From the NCBI RefSeq assembly GCF_004336745.1, contig NZ_SJXD01000031.1, positions 62,001 to 126,000 of the forward strand: a stretch of 64,000 bases of DNA, written 5' to 3'. The translations under genes and the position numbers were made by a program. The notes beneath the pieces were generated by a model, which had not been told where the DNA came from, did no database searches, and saw only the letters and a list, made by a program, of their open reading frames with translations. The stretch is from Roseococcus sp. SYP-B2431. Its GTDB lineage: Bacteria; Pseudomonadota; Alphaproteobacteria; Acetobacterales; Acetobacteraceae. Shown one piece after another: positions 25,299-33,029 of the stretch. How positions within the stretch are numbered: the stretch's first letter is position 1; the number at the start of each line of letters is the position of its first letter.

Positions 25299-26663
25299 TC
25301 AGCTCGATCGTCTCCAGTCGTCCTGTTGTGCGCGCGGAAGGCCGAGGTTCTCGCGCAGCGTCGTGCCGCGGTACTCCTTGCGGAAGAGGCCGCGGCGCTG
25401 CAGCTCGGGCACGACCAGGCGCACGAAATCCTCGTAGGCGCCGGGCATGTGCGTGGCGGCGAGGACGAAGCCGTCGCAGGCCTCGGTCTCGAACCATTCG
25501 GCCATGTCGTCGGCAATCTTCCTGGGCGTGCCGTGGAAGCCCGTGAAGTCGCGGATCGTGCCGCGGCCGCTCACCTCCACGAAATCGGCGACAGTGGGGT
25601 TCTTCTTGCCCGAGCCCTGCACCACGCGGTCGCGGATGCCCTGGAGGCCCTTGATCCCGGCCAGCTCCTCGTCGGTGAAGGTCTCGTCCAGGCGCTTGCT
25701 GGCGAAATCATAGTTCAGCACCTCGGAGAGCAGGGCGAGCGCGTCCACCGGCCTGGCCAGCGCCTCGATCCGCGCCTTCTTCTCGGCCGCCTCGTCCTCC
25801 GAGGTGCCGATGATGGAGTAGATGGCGGGGCAGACCTTCACCCCATCCGGGTTGCGGCCGAGGGCGGCGATGCTCTCCTTGAACTCGCGGTAGTTCGCGC
25901 GCGCGGCCTCGATGTTGCGCTGGGTGACGAAGATCAGCTCGCCCCAGTTCGCGGCGAAGGTCTTGCCGCGCCCGCTCTGGCCGGCCTGGAGCAGGACGGG
26001 GCGGCCCTGCGGCGTGCGCGGCACGGTGAAGGTGCCCTCGACATCGTACCAGCGGCCCTTGTGCTTGAGCCGCCGCACCTTCGCCGGGTCGGCGAAGATG
26101 CCGGTCTCGCGGTCGTTCCGGATGGCGTCGTCGTCCCAGGCATCCCAGAGCGAGAGGACGATCTCCAGGAACTCGTCGGCGCGGTCGTAGCGCAGGTCGT
26201 GCTCGGGGTGCTCGCTGCGGCCCATATTGCGCGCCTCGCTGTCGTTCAGCGAGGTCACGACGTTCCAGGCCACGCGCCCGCCCAGCATGTGGTCCAGCGT
26301 GGCGAAGACGCGGGCGATGTGGAAGGGCTCGTAATAGGTGGTCGAATAGGTGGCGCCGAGGCCCAGCTTCTCCGTCGCGTATCCCATGGCGCTGAGGATG
26401 GAGACCGGGTCCATCTTCACCACCCGGACGCCGTTGCGCACCGCCTCGGCATGGTCGCGGCCTAGGATGTCGGGCATGGCGAGCCGGTCGTCGAAGAAGG
26501 CCATGTGGAAGCGGCCGTCCTCGAGGATGCGCGCGATGCGCTGGTAGTATTGCGGCTTGAGATAGTCCTGCATCGTCTCGGGGTGGCGCCAGGAGCCGGC
26601 ATAGTTCGAGCAGTTCTGCGCCTGGAGGAAGGCGACCAGGGCCATTTCGCCGCGTCGTGACAT
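25299..26663 (-). CDS. LLM-class flavin-dependent monooxygenase, NtaA/SnaA/DszA family
   Basis: A 454-residue bacterial luciferase-like monooxygenase that uses FMNH2 from a separate reductase. Features are WRHPETMQDYLKPQYYQRIAR, FHMAFFDDRLAMPD, GLGATYSTTYYEPFHIARVFATLD, GGRVAWNVVTSLNDSEARNMG, a long central insert DEFLEIVLSLWDAW, HKGRWYDVEGTFTVPRTPQGRPVLLQAGQSGRG and a late segment ACDGFVLAATHMPGAYEDF. Relatives attack nitrilotriacetate, EDTA, dibenzothiophene sulfone or dimethyl sulfide. It lies 14 bp after the MmgE/PrpD gene in the same direction. No reductase gene accompanies it. Met7 is an alternative start. Confidence 0.92.
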   Translation of the reverse strand: MSRRGEMALVAFLQAQNCSNYAGSWRHPETMQDYLKPQYYQRIARILEDGRFHMAFFDDRLAMPDILGRDHAEAVRNGVRVVKMDPVSILSAMGYATEKLGLGATYSTTYYEPFHIARVFATLDHMLGGRVAWNVVTSLNDSEARNMGRSEHPEHDLRYDRADEFLEIVLSLWDAWDDDAIRNDRETGIFADPAKVRRLKHKGRWYDVEGTFTVPRTPQGRPVLLQAGQSGRGKTFAANWGELIFVTQRNIEAARANYREFKESIAALGRNPDGVKVCPAIYSIIGTSEDEAAEKKARIEALARPVDALALLSEVLNYDFASKRLDETFTDEELAGIKGLQGIRDRVVQGSGKKNPTVADFVEVSGRGTIRDFTGFHGTPRKIADDMAEWFETEACDGFVLAATHMPGAYEDFVRLVVPELQRRGLFRKEYRGTTLRENLGLPRAQQDDWRRSS

Positions 26664-26677
26664 TCTTGGATATTTCC

Positions 26678-28090
26678 TCAGCCGTTCAGCGCCTCGGTGA
26701 GCGCGACGGTATCCGGCGCGGAATCGAGCCCCATGACAAGCTCCAGAACCCGCTGCGCCCGGTCCGCGGAGAAGACGCGGCGGGCGTTGTCGGTGAACTT
26801 CCGCTCGACATCCGCCGACGAGAGCGGATTGCCGTCGGAGCCGCGGTTCATCGGCTCGCGATGGGTGAGCGTGCGGCCGTCCATCGTCTCGATGGCCAGC
26901 TCGCCGCCATAGTAGCGGGGGAAGTTCAGCGTCTCGTCCAGCTCGTAGCCCGTGCGGTCGCAGAGCGCCAAGGCACGGGGATCGCGGATCCTGTCCTCCT
27001 CCAGCTCGTCCAGCGTGAAGCGGCCGTGCAGCAGGCAGGAGGCGATGGCGTAGTGCACGCTGAACTGCGCGTCGTAGGAATTGGCGGGCCGCCGCTTCGA
27101 GGCCTCGGGCTCGCAGACCACCTTCACCTGGCGCGGGTGGATGCGGGCGGTGACGCGCTTCACCTCCTCCGGCCGCAGCCCATGCGCCGCGCGCAGCGCC
27201 AGCGCCGCATCGGCGAAGGCGTGGTTGAAATGGCAGGCGGGATAGGGCTTCAGCGCGTTGTTGCGCATCTCCCAGAGCTCGCCAAGCGCATCAGTGCAGC
27301 GGGAGAGATCGCCCGGCGTCTTCTCCTGCAGGTGCATGCGGAAGAGGCCGAAGCGCCCCTCATAGGCCGCCGGCGGTGCCTTGAAGCCGCCGCGCCCCAG
27401 CGCCACCGCCGTGATCGCATTCGCCCCCGCGAAGCCGGGATGCAGCCGCTTGGTCCAGGAGCCATCCTCCAGGAATTCCAGCGAGCCCGCCGCCGTCGAG
27501 AGCAGGATGCCCTGCGCCGCCGCGATCTGCGCGGCCGTGGCGCCGGCCAACCGCCCCGCCGTCAGCGCGCAGCCGAAGGTGCCGACCATGCCCGTGGGGT
27601 GGAAGCCGACCTGGTGGAACAGGCTCTGCGCCGCCGCGCCGATCCGCGCCGAGGCCTCGATGCCGAGGATATAGGCCAGCACCGCCTCGGCCCCGCTCGC
27701 CCCGTGCTCGCGCGCCATGTGCAGCGCCGTGGGCACCGCGCTCGCCGAGGCGTGCACCACCGAATCCGAATGCGTGTCGTCGTAGTCCAGCCCGTGGATG
27801 AAGCTGCCGTTCACCAGCACCGCGTCGCGCAGCGGCAGCCGCATGGGCAGGCCGACCACGGGATGCGTCCCCTGCCCTGCAAGCCCGCCGATCGCCAGCG
27901 CGGTGCGCCGCGCGAAGTCGAAGCCCGAGGCGGCCAGCGCGATGCCCAGCGCGTCCAGCATGTGGCGCTTCGCCTGGGCCACCACATCGGCCGGAATCTC
28001 CTCCCAGCGCAGCGAGGTCGCGAATTCGCCGAGCTGCGTGGAGATCGGCGTGCCGACGCTGGCGTCGAGGCTCTGCGGCAGGCTGTCCAT
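26678..28090 (-). CDS. MmgE/PrpD family protein
   Basis: A 470-residue member of the family that includes 2-methylcitrate dehydratase, cis-aconitate decarboxylase and iminodisuccinate epimerase. Features are KRHMLDALGIALAASG, NGSFIHGLDYDDTH, ASASAVPTALHMAREHGASG, the helix AVLAYILGIEASARIG, FHQVGFHPTGMVGTFGCA, KRLHPGFAGANAI, YPACHFNHAF and MDGRTLTHREPMNRG. The start ATG at 28090 follows a GGGAG site and gives the usual N-terminus; the open frame continues upstream into the divergent gene and was rejected. It leads the set with the flavin monooxygenase and Bug receptor and faces a CitE-like lyase across a repeat-containing promoter region. Confidence 0.92.
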   Translation of the reverse strand: MDSLPQSLDASVGTPISTQLGEFATSLRWEEIPADVVAQAKRHMLDALGIALAASGFDFARRTALAIGGLAGQGTHPVVGLPMRLPLRDAVLVNGSFIHGLDYDDTHSDSVVHASASAVPTALHMAREHGASGAEAVLAYILGIEASARIGAAAQSLFHQVGFHPTGMVGTFGCALTAGRLAGATAAQIAAAQGILLSTAAGSLEFLEDGSWTKRLHPGFAGANAITAVALGRGGFKAPPAAYEGRFGLFRMHLQEKTPGDLSRCTDALGELWEMRNNALKPYPACHFNHAFADAALALRAAHGLRPEEVKRVTARIHPRQVKVVCEPEASKRRPANSYDAQFSVHYAIASCLLHGRFTLDELEEDRIRDPRALALCDRTGYELDETLNFPRYYGGELAIETMDGRTLTHREPMNRGSDGNPLSSADVERKFTDNARRVFSADRAQRVLELVMGLDSAPDTVALTEALNG

Positions 28091-28139
28091 GGCGTTCTCC
28101 CTCGCGGCGTGTTCCACGCCTTCGGCGGCATGATGTGCA

Positions 28140-28168
28140 GTCCGGACATTCCTGTCAAAGGTCCGGAC
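28140..28168. promoter_or_regulatory. Paired GTCCGGAC operator candidates in a divergent promoter
   Basis: The perfect 8-bp palindrome GTCCGGAC occurs at 28140-28147 and again at 28161-28168, 21 bp apart or two helical turns. Similarity extends beyond the palindrome: GTCCGGACA then, five bases on, GTC. The pair sits in the 121-bp gap between the MmgE/PrpD gene (minus) and the CitE-like lyase gene (plus). A dimeric regulator binding both sites could control both operons. The protein is unknown. Confidence 0.6.
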
Positions 28169-28211
28169 AAGACTGTCTTGCTGCCGACGGGAGCGCCGCC
28201 TAGCGTGAGGC

Positions 28212-29093
28212 ATGAGCGCACCAAACCGCACCTTCCTCTTCGCCCCCGGCGACCATGAGCGCCGCGCGGGCAAGGCGCTGACCCTCGATGCGGACGCCGT
28301 CATCCTGGACCTGGAGGACGCGGTCGCGATCGCCGCCAAGGTGGCCGCGCGCGACCATGTCCGCGCCCTGCTGGAGCGCCCGCGCACCGGCCGCGCCTTC
28401 ATCCGGGTGAATGCCTTCGACACCGAGTTCTGCTTCGGCGACGTGCAGTCCATCATCGCCGCGCGGCTCGACGGAATCGTCCTGCCCAAGCTGGAATCCG
28501 CGGCCCAGCTCGTCGCCGTGGACTGGATGATCTCCGCGCTGGAGCGCGCGCAGGGCCTGCCCGATCGCGGCATCGAGGTCATGCCCATCATCGAGACGGC
28601 GCGCGGCATGGCCGGGCTCGGCGCGCTGGCCGCCGCCGCCGCCACGCTCGGCGGCCGGGTGCGCCGGCTGGCCTTCGGCGCGGGCGACTACACGCTCGAC
28701 CTCGGCCTGAGCTGGGGCCTGGCGGAGACGGAGCTGGAGGCCGCCCGCGCCCAGATGGTGGTGCAAAGCCGCGCCGCCGGGCTGGAGGCGCCCATCGACA
28801 CCGTCTGGATCGAGCTGCGCGAGGCCGAGGCCTTCGCCGCCTCCTGCAAGCGCGGCGTGGCGCTGGGGTTCCAGGGGAAGATGTGCATCCATCCGGACCA
28901 GATCGCGGTGGCCAATGCGGCCTTCTCGCCTTCCGAGGCCGAGATCGCGCGAGCGAAGACGATCGCCGCGGCCTTTGCGGAGGCGGAGGCGAAGGGGCTG
29001 GCCTCGATCCAGGTGGAGGGGCGGTTCGTGGACTACCCTATCGTCGAGCGGGCGCTGCGGGTGCTGAAGCTGGCGGACAGAATACGACAGTAA
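28212..29093 (+). CDS. CoA ester lyase, HpcH/HpaI aldolase/CitE-like
   Basis: A 293-residue TIM-barrel lyase of the citrate lyase beta/malyl-CoA lyase group. Visible residues are FLFAPGDHERRAGKAL at the N-terminus, DAVILDLEDAVAIAAK (the metal and CoA region), RAFIRVNAF, GIVLPKLES, EVMPIIETARGM (metal-binding Glu), AFGAGDYTLDLGL (metal-binding Asp) and FQGKMCIHPDQIAVANAAFSPS. It probably cleaves a hydroxyacyl-CoA such as citramalyl- or malyl-CoA into two smaller units. It stands alone, divergent from the MmgE/PrpD operon. A second paralogue lies at 30137. It is followed by a two-hairpin intergenic element. Confidence 0.9.
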   Translation: MSAPNRTFLFAPGDHERRAGKALTLDADAVILDLEDAVAIAAKVAARDHVRALLERPRTGRAFIRVNAFDTEFCFGDVQSIIAARLDGIVLPKLESAAQLVAVDWMISALERAQGLPDRGIEVMPIIETARGMAGLGALAAAAATLGGRVRRLAFGAGDYTLDLGLSWGLAETELEAARAQMVVQSRAAGLEAPIDTVWIELREAEAFAASCKRGVALGFQGKMCIHPDQIAVANAAFSPSEAEIARAKTIAAAFAEAEAKGLASIQVEGRFVDYPIVERALRVLKLADRIRQ

Positions 29094-29095
29094 GG

Positions 29096-29140
29096 ATGGG
29101 GCTCCGCCCCATGCCCCGCTGGGGATCGTGTCGATCCCCA
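29096..29140. repeat. Two-hairpin intergenic element between convergent genes
   Basis: A 7-bp perfect stem (ATGGGGC, loop TCC, GCCCCAT; 29096-29112) is followed by a 9-bp perfect stem (TGGGGATCG, loop TGT, CGATCCCCA; 29120-29140). It lies just after the CitE-like lyase stop and before the glucokinase stop, so it can end transcription from either side. The GGGGC-TCC-GCCCC unit resembles the inverted complement of the last hairpin in the array at 39136-39256. Confidence 0.65.
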
Positions 29141-29156
29141 GGCCCCTGACGCAACT

Positions 29157-30083
29157 TCAGGTTTGCGCCATGCGCGCCAGACCCACCAGGCCGGGCTGCT
29201 TGTGGGTGATCAGGCGGATCGGGATGCGCGTCAGGTAGTCGCGCATGCGGGGGCGGTCGCGGAAGCGCTCCAGGAATGCCTCGCGCGGCAGCATCCCGGC
29301 GAAGGACTGCGCCACGCCGCCCGCCAGATACACGCCGCCGCGCGCGCCCAGCGTCAGCGCCACGTCGCCGCAGAAGCCGCCCAGCGCCCGCCAGAACACC
29401 GCCACCGCCTCCAGCGCGACGGGATCGCCCGCCTCCGCCGCCTCGTCGATCCCCGCGCCGTCCAGGGCCGGCGCCTTCACCCCGCGCAGCCGCGCGATCC
29501 CCTCATGCAGCGTCGAGAGCCCCACGCCGCCCAGCAGGTCCTCCGTCGAGACCGCGCCCTGCCGCTCGCGCAGCCAGGCCAGCAGCGCCTCCTCCATCGC
29601 GTCGCGCGGGGCGAAGCTCGCATGGCCGGCCTCCGTCGCCAGCACGCCGAGCCCGGGCAGGAATGCCGCCACGCCGAGCCCCGTTCCCGGCGCCACCACG
29701 GCCATCGGCGCGCCCGCGACGGGCACGCCCTCGGCCCAGGTCTCGACCTCCTCCGCCTCCAGCGCCGGCAGCGACCAGGCCATGGCCTCCAGGTCGTTCA
29801 CCAGCCGCATCCTCGCGAGGCCGAGCTCGCCGGCCAGTTCAGCCGCATCCAGCGCCCAGGTCGCATTGGTGAGCCGCGCGCGCCCCTCCGAGATCGGCGC
29901 CGCCACGGCCAGGATGGCCTCCTGGGGCGCGCCACCCAGCGCCGCCAGCGCCGCGCGGATCGCGGGCGCCGGCGTCGCGTGGTCGGCCACGCGCTGGGCC
30001 GCCACCTGGCCGAAGCGGCCCTCGCGGGCCAGGGCGAAGCGGGCGCGCGTGCCGCCGAGATCGGCGATCAGAACTTCATGCAT
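29157..30083 (-). CDS. glk: Glucokinase
   Basis: A 308-residue ASKHA-fold sugar kinase that phosphorylates glucose with ATP. Features are VLIADLGGTRARFALA (phosphate loop), ILAVAAPISEGRARLTNATWAL, RLVNDLEAMAWSLPAL (catalytic Asp in VNDLEA), VVAPGTGLGVAAFLPG, EAGHASFAPRD (zinc-free glucokinase signature) and ARGGVYLAGGVA. Length fits the bacterial Glk family. It lies 53 bp after the second CitE-like lyase gene and could be on the same transcript, though there is no functional link visible. The ATG at 30083 has a CGGTGAAAG-type region rather than a strong Shine-Dalgarno sequence nearby. Confidence 0.93.
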   Translation of the reverse strand: MHEVLIADLGGTRARFALAREGRFGQVAAQRVADHATPAPAIRAALAALGGAPQEAILAVAAPISEGRARLTNATWALDAAELAGELGLARMRLVNDLEAMAWSLPALEAEEVETWAEGVPVAGAPMAVVAPGTGLGVAAFLPGLGVLATEAGHASFAPRDAMEEALLAWLRERQGAVSTEDLLGGVGLSTLHEGIARLRGVKAPALDGAGIDEAAEAGDPVALEAVAVFWRALGGFCGDVALTLGARGGVYLAGGVAQSFAGMLPREAFLERFRDRPRMRDYLTRIPIRLITHKQPGLVGLARMAQT

Positions 30084-30136
30084 GCCGGTGAAAGCCTCCC
30101 ATCGCCGGGGGTAACGCCCTTACAGGCGGTTTGACA

Positions 30137-30994
30137 TCACCCGATCGCGGCGGCGTCCTCGGCCAGCGCGATCAGGCTCTCCATCCGCGGCAGGAGATCC
30201 ATGGCGACGAACTCGCCGTCGACCAGCGCCGTGGCCTCGCCGCGGGCGGCCGCCTCGCGATAGGCGGCCACGAAGCGACGGGCCCTCGCGACCTCGGCCG
30301 CGTCGGGCGTGAAGGCGGCGTTCACGGGCGCGATCTGGTCCGGGTGGAAGACGACCTTGCCCGAGAAGCCGAGCTCCCGCGCCGCCTCGGCATCGGCGCG
30401 CGTGCCTTCCACGTCCCGCAGGCCGAGCAGGAAGGGCGCGTCGATCGCCTGGGCGCCCACCGCGCCGGCCGCGGCGGCGATGGTCGCGCGGGGGAATTCC
30501 AGCCCGCGGCGGGTCAGGGCCCCGCCGGTTTGCAGCGTGTAGTCGCCCGGGCCGAAGAAGATCCCGGCGAGGTTCGGCGAGGCATCGGCGATGGCCAGCG
30601 CGTTCAGTACCCCGCGCGGCGTCTCGATCGTCGCGATGACGGCGATGCCCGGCGCCAGCCGGGCGAGCCTCGCGTCCAGCTCCAAAAGTGCCTCCGGGCC
30701 TTCCACCTTGGGGATCAGCACCGCGTCCAGCCGGTCCCAGGGCAGCGCCGCGAGGTCGAGCGCGAATTCCGCCGTGCCGAGGCCGTTGATCCGCACCGCG
30801 CGCTCGCGCCGGCCGAACGCCACCTCGCGCAGCACGGCGGCGACGTTGGCGCGGGCCTCCGCCTTGCGCGCGGGCGGCACGCCGTCCTCGAGGTCGAAGG
30901 CCAGGCTGTCGGCGGCGAGCGTGGCGGCCTTCTCCAGCCGCTCCCGGCGATGGCCAGGCGTGATCATCATCGAGCGGCGCAGGCGGGGCTTCAT
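30137..30994 (-). CDS. CoA ester lyase, HpcH/HpaI aldolase/CitE-like
   Basis: A 285-residue paralogue of the lyase at 28212. It begins RRSMMITPGHRRERLEKAA, then ADSLAFDLEDGVPPARKAEAR, RAVRINGLGTAEFALDL, DAVLIPKVEG, VIATIETPRGVLNAL (metal-binding Glu), IFFGPGDYTLQTGG (metal-binding Asp) and FSGKVVFHPDQIAPVNAAFTPD. The start at 30994 overlaps the GntR stop as ATGA, which selects it over the longer frame. With the CoA-transferase and regulator upstream it forms a compact operon: activation of a dicarboxylate to its CoA ester, then cleavage. Citramalate or malate are natural candidates; this is inference. Confidence 0.9.
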   Translation of the reverse strand: MKPRLRRSMMITPGHRRERLEKAATLAADSLAFDLEDGVPPARKAEARANVAAVLREVAFGRRERAVRINGLGTAEFALDLAALPWDRLDAVLIPKVEGPEALLELDARLARLAPGIAVIATIETPRGVLNALAIADASPNLAGIFFGPGDYTLQTGGALTRRGLEFPRATIAAAAGAVGAQAIDAPFLLGLRDVEGTRADAEAARELGFSGKVVFHPDQIAPVNAAFTPDAAEVARARRFVAAYREAAARGEATALVDGEFVAMDLLPRMESLIALAEDAAAIG

Positions 30995-31680
30995 GCGCGG
31001 ATCCCCGGCGGAGGCTTCACTCCCAGGCCGGAGAAGCCGCTCTCCAGGATCACGTCGCGGAAGGCGGCCTCGGCGCGGTCCGGGTCGCGCGAGGCCAATG
31101 CGCCCAGCAGCCGGTCGTGATTGAGCAGCACGGCCTGGCTCCCCTCGGGCCCCTCCCGCTCGAAGGCCGGATGCCGGTGCAGGAAAAGGCGCACCAGGTT
31201 GCTCATCGAGAGCCAGGAGCGCAGCAGGAATTCGTTGCCGGAGTGGCGGCAGACCATCTCGTGGAAGCGCCAGTCCTCGTCGCGCCACTCGCTGGTGCGA
31301 TCGCCCAGCGCCGCCACGCGGATGCGCTGGTGCTGGGCCGCCAGCTCGGCCAGGATCGACGGGGTGCAGCGCGCCGCCACCAGCCGCGCGGCCAGCCCCT
31401 CCAGCATCGCCCGCATCACCACCATCTGCGCGGCCTCGTCCGGCGAGACGCTTCGCACGCGGGGCGAATGGCCGGGCTGGCGTTCCACCAGCTGCTCGGC
31501 CTCCAGCGCCTTCAGCGCCTCGCGCAGCGGGCCCCGGCTGACGCCGAAGCGGGCCGCCAGCGTGGCCTCGATGATCCGCTCGCCGGGGGTGAGCTCGCCG
31601 GCGCGCATCGCCTCGACCATGCGCGCGGCCAGGGTCTCGGCGAGCGAGGCCCGCGGCGGCAGGGTCCAGCGCGGTTCCAT
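30991..31680 (-). CDS. GntR family regulator, FCD (FadR) subgroup
   Basis: A 229-residue DNA-binding regulator. The winged helix occupies about 10-75 (LAETLAARMVEAMRAGELTPGERIIE, then the recognition helix in FGVSRGPLREALKALEAEQLV). The C-terminal FCD ligand domain shows AQMVVMRAMLEGLAARL, WRFHEMVCRHSGNEFL and NHDRLLGALASRDPDRAE; the histidines in these helices are typical metal ligands of the domain. It is sandwiched between the CoA-transferase and lyase genes with TGATG and ATGA overlaps, so it very likely controls this operon. The palindrome at 32909-32923, just ahead of the first gene, is the obvious candidate operator. Confidence 0.92.
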   Translation of the reverse strand: MEPRWTLPPRASLAETLAARMVEAMRAGELTPGERIIEATLAARFGVSRGPLREALKALEAEQLVERQPGHSPRVRSVSPDEAAQMVVMRAMLEGLAARLVAARCTPSILAELAAQHQRIRVAALGDRTSEWRDEDWRFHEMVCRHSGNEFLLRSWLSMSNLVRLFLHRHPAFEREGPEGSQAVLLNHDRLLGALASRDPDRAEAAFRDVILESGFSGLGVKPPPGIRA

Positions 31681-32888
31681 CAGATCACCTGGAGACCCTT
31701 GAGCCGGTCGATCTCGGCCTGGTCCAGCTTCATCCAGCCGCGATAGACCTCGTCATTGTGCTCGCCCATCGAGGGGCCGAGCCACTTCACGCCGCCCGGG
31801 GTGTCGGTGAGCCGCGGCACGACGTTGGGAATGGCCAGCTCGCCCACGCGGTCGTCCTTCACCGTGAGGATGTTTTCGCGGGCCGCGTATTGCGGGTCCT
31901 GGAAGATCTCGTCGATGGAATAGACGGGGCCGAAGGGCACCTCGTTCGCCTCGCAGACGGCCTGGAGTTCGTCGCGGGTGTGCTGCGCGGTCCATTTGCC
32001 GACGTATTCGTCGACGATCTCGCGCTCCGCCTCGCGCCGCCGCACGGTCCCCCATTTCCCCTCGCCGCCCCATTCCGGCACGCCCATGGCGCCGGCAAGT
32101 CGCGAAAAGATCTTGTCGCTGGTGCAGGCGATGGCGATCCAGCGGCCGTCCTTCGTCGGATAGTGGCTGTGCGGCACGACGTTCACGGTGCCGGGCCCCA
32201 TCCGCTGACGGATATAGCCGTTGAGCTGGAAGGAGGGCGCCAGCTCGTCGAGGATGCGGAAGATCGGCTCGTAGAGGCCGATGTCGACCACCTGCCCCTT
32301 CCCCGTCTTCTCCCGCGCCTGCATGGCGAGCAGCGCCCCGAAGGCGCCGTAGAGCCCGGCCAGGTAGTCCGGGATGGTGGCCGAGCCCGGCGTCACCGGC
32401 GGCCGGTCGGGATAGCCGGCGAGGAAGGAGAGCCCGCCGAAGGCATTGCCGATGCGGCCGAATCCCGGGCGGCCCTTGTAGGGCCCGGTCTGCCCGAAGC
32501 CGGAAATGCGGACCATGATGAGGCGCGGATTCACCTCCTGCATCACGTCCCAGCCGAGGCCCCATTTCTCCAGCGTACCGGGCTGGAAGTTCTCCACCAG
32601 GATGTCGGCCTCGGCGACCATGCGCTTCAGCAGCGCGGCGCCGTCCGGCTTGCGCAGGTCCAGCGTCGCGGATTTCTTGTTCCGGCATTCGGAGAGCCAG
32701 GGCAGCGTCTCGCCGCATTCCGTGACGCTGCCAAACTTGCGCAGCGGGTCGCCCACGATGGGCAGTTCGAGCTTGATGACCTCGGCGCCGAATTCCGCGA
32801 GCTGGGTGGAGCAGAAGGGCCCCGCGAGAAAGCTCGACACGTCCACGACGCGGACACCGTCGAGCGGCTGGGGGCGGGGTTCGGGCAT
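31680..32888 (-). CDS. CaiB/BaiF family CoA-transferase (class III)
   Basis: A 402-residue class III CoA-transferase that moves CoA between carboxylic acids through an aspartyl anhydride. Features are LDGVRVVDVSSFLAGPFCST, LAEFGAEVIKLE, LDLRKPDGAALLKRMV, ADILVENFQPGTLEKWGLG, RISGFGQTGPY and the catalytic Asp174 in SATIPDYLAG. The start at 32888 has a GAGGAG site; an in-frame ATG 57 bases further up would overlap the operator-like palindrome and was not used. It is the first gene of the operon with a GntR regulator and CitE-like lyase. Its acid substrate is unknown. Confidence 0.92.
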   Translation of the reverse strand: MPEPRPQPLDGVRVVDVSSFLAGPFCSTQLAEFGAEVIKLELPIVGDPLRKFGSVTECGETLPWLSECRNKKSATLDLRKPDGAALLKRMVAEADILVENFQPGTLEKWGLGWDVMQEVNPRLIMVRISGFGQTGPYKGRPGFGRIGNAFGGLSFLAGYPDRPPVTPGSATIPDYLAGLYGAFGALLAMQAREKTGKGQVVDIGLYEPIFRILDELAPSFQLNGYIRQRMGPGTVNVVPHSHYPTKDGRWIAIACTSDKIFSRLAGAMGVPEWGGEGKWGTVRRREAEREIVDEYVGKWTAQHTRDELQAVCEANEVPFGPVYSIDEIFQDPQYAARENILTVKDDRVGELAIPNVVPRLTDTPGGVKWLGPSMGEHNDEVYRGWMKLDQAEIDRLKGLQVI

Positions 32889-32900
32889 GTGTCTCCTCGG

Positions 32901-32934
32901 AATTTGGTTGCAGACAGTCTGCACGCGCCAAATT
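32901..32934. promoter_or_regulatory. Nested palindrome ahead of the CoA-transferase operon, probable GntR operator
   Basis: A perfect 15-bp palindrome TGCAGACAGTCTGCA (32909-32923) lies inside a second inverted repeat, AATTTGG (32901-32907) with CCAAATT (32928-32934). It starts 13 bases upstream of the CoA-transferase start codon. GntR/FadR dimers bind short palindromes of this size, and the operon encodes one, so autoregulation by promoter blocking is likely. Confidence 0.65.
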
Positions 32935-33029
32935 TGTCCGGTCAAGATGAGCCCGAGACATGGCCCTGAAGGATCGCCGTGCCGCCCACCGCCCGGCGGG
33001 CTGAGGCGGGGTTCTCCACGCCCCTCTCA

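Noticed and set aside
30995-31288. N-terminal extension of the second CitE-like lyase
   Set aside because: It overlaps the GntR gene in another frame and carries no lyase homology; the ATGA junction marks the real start.
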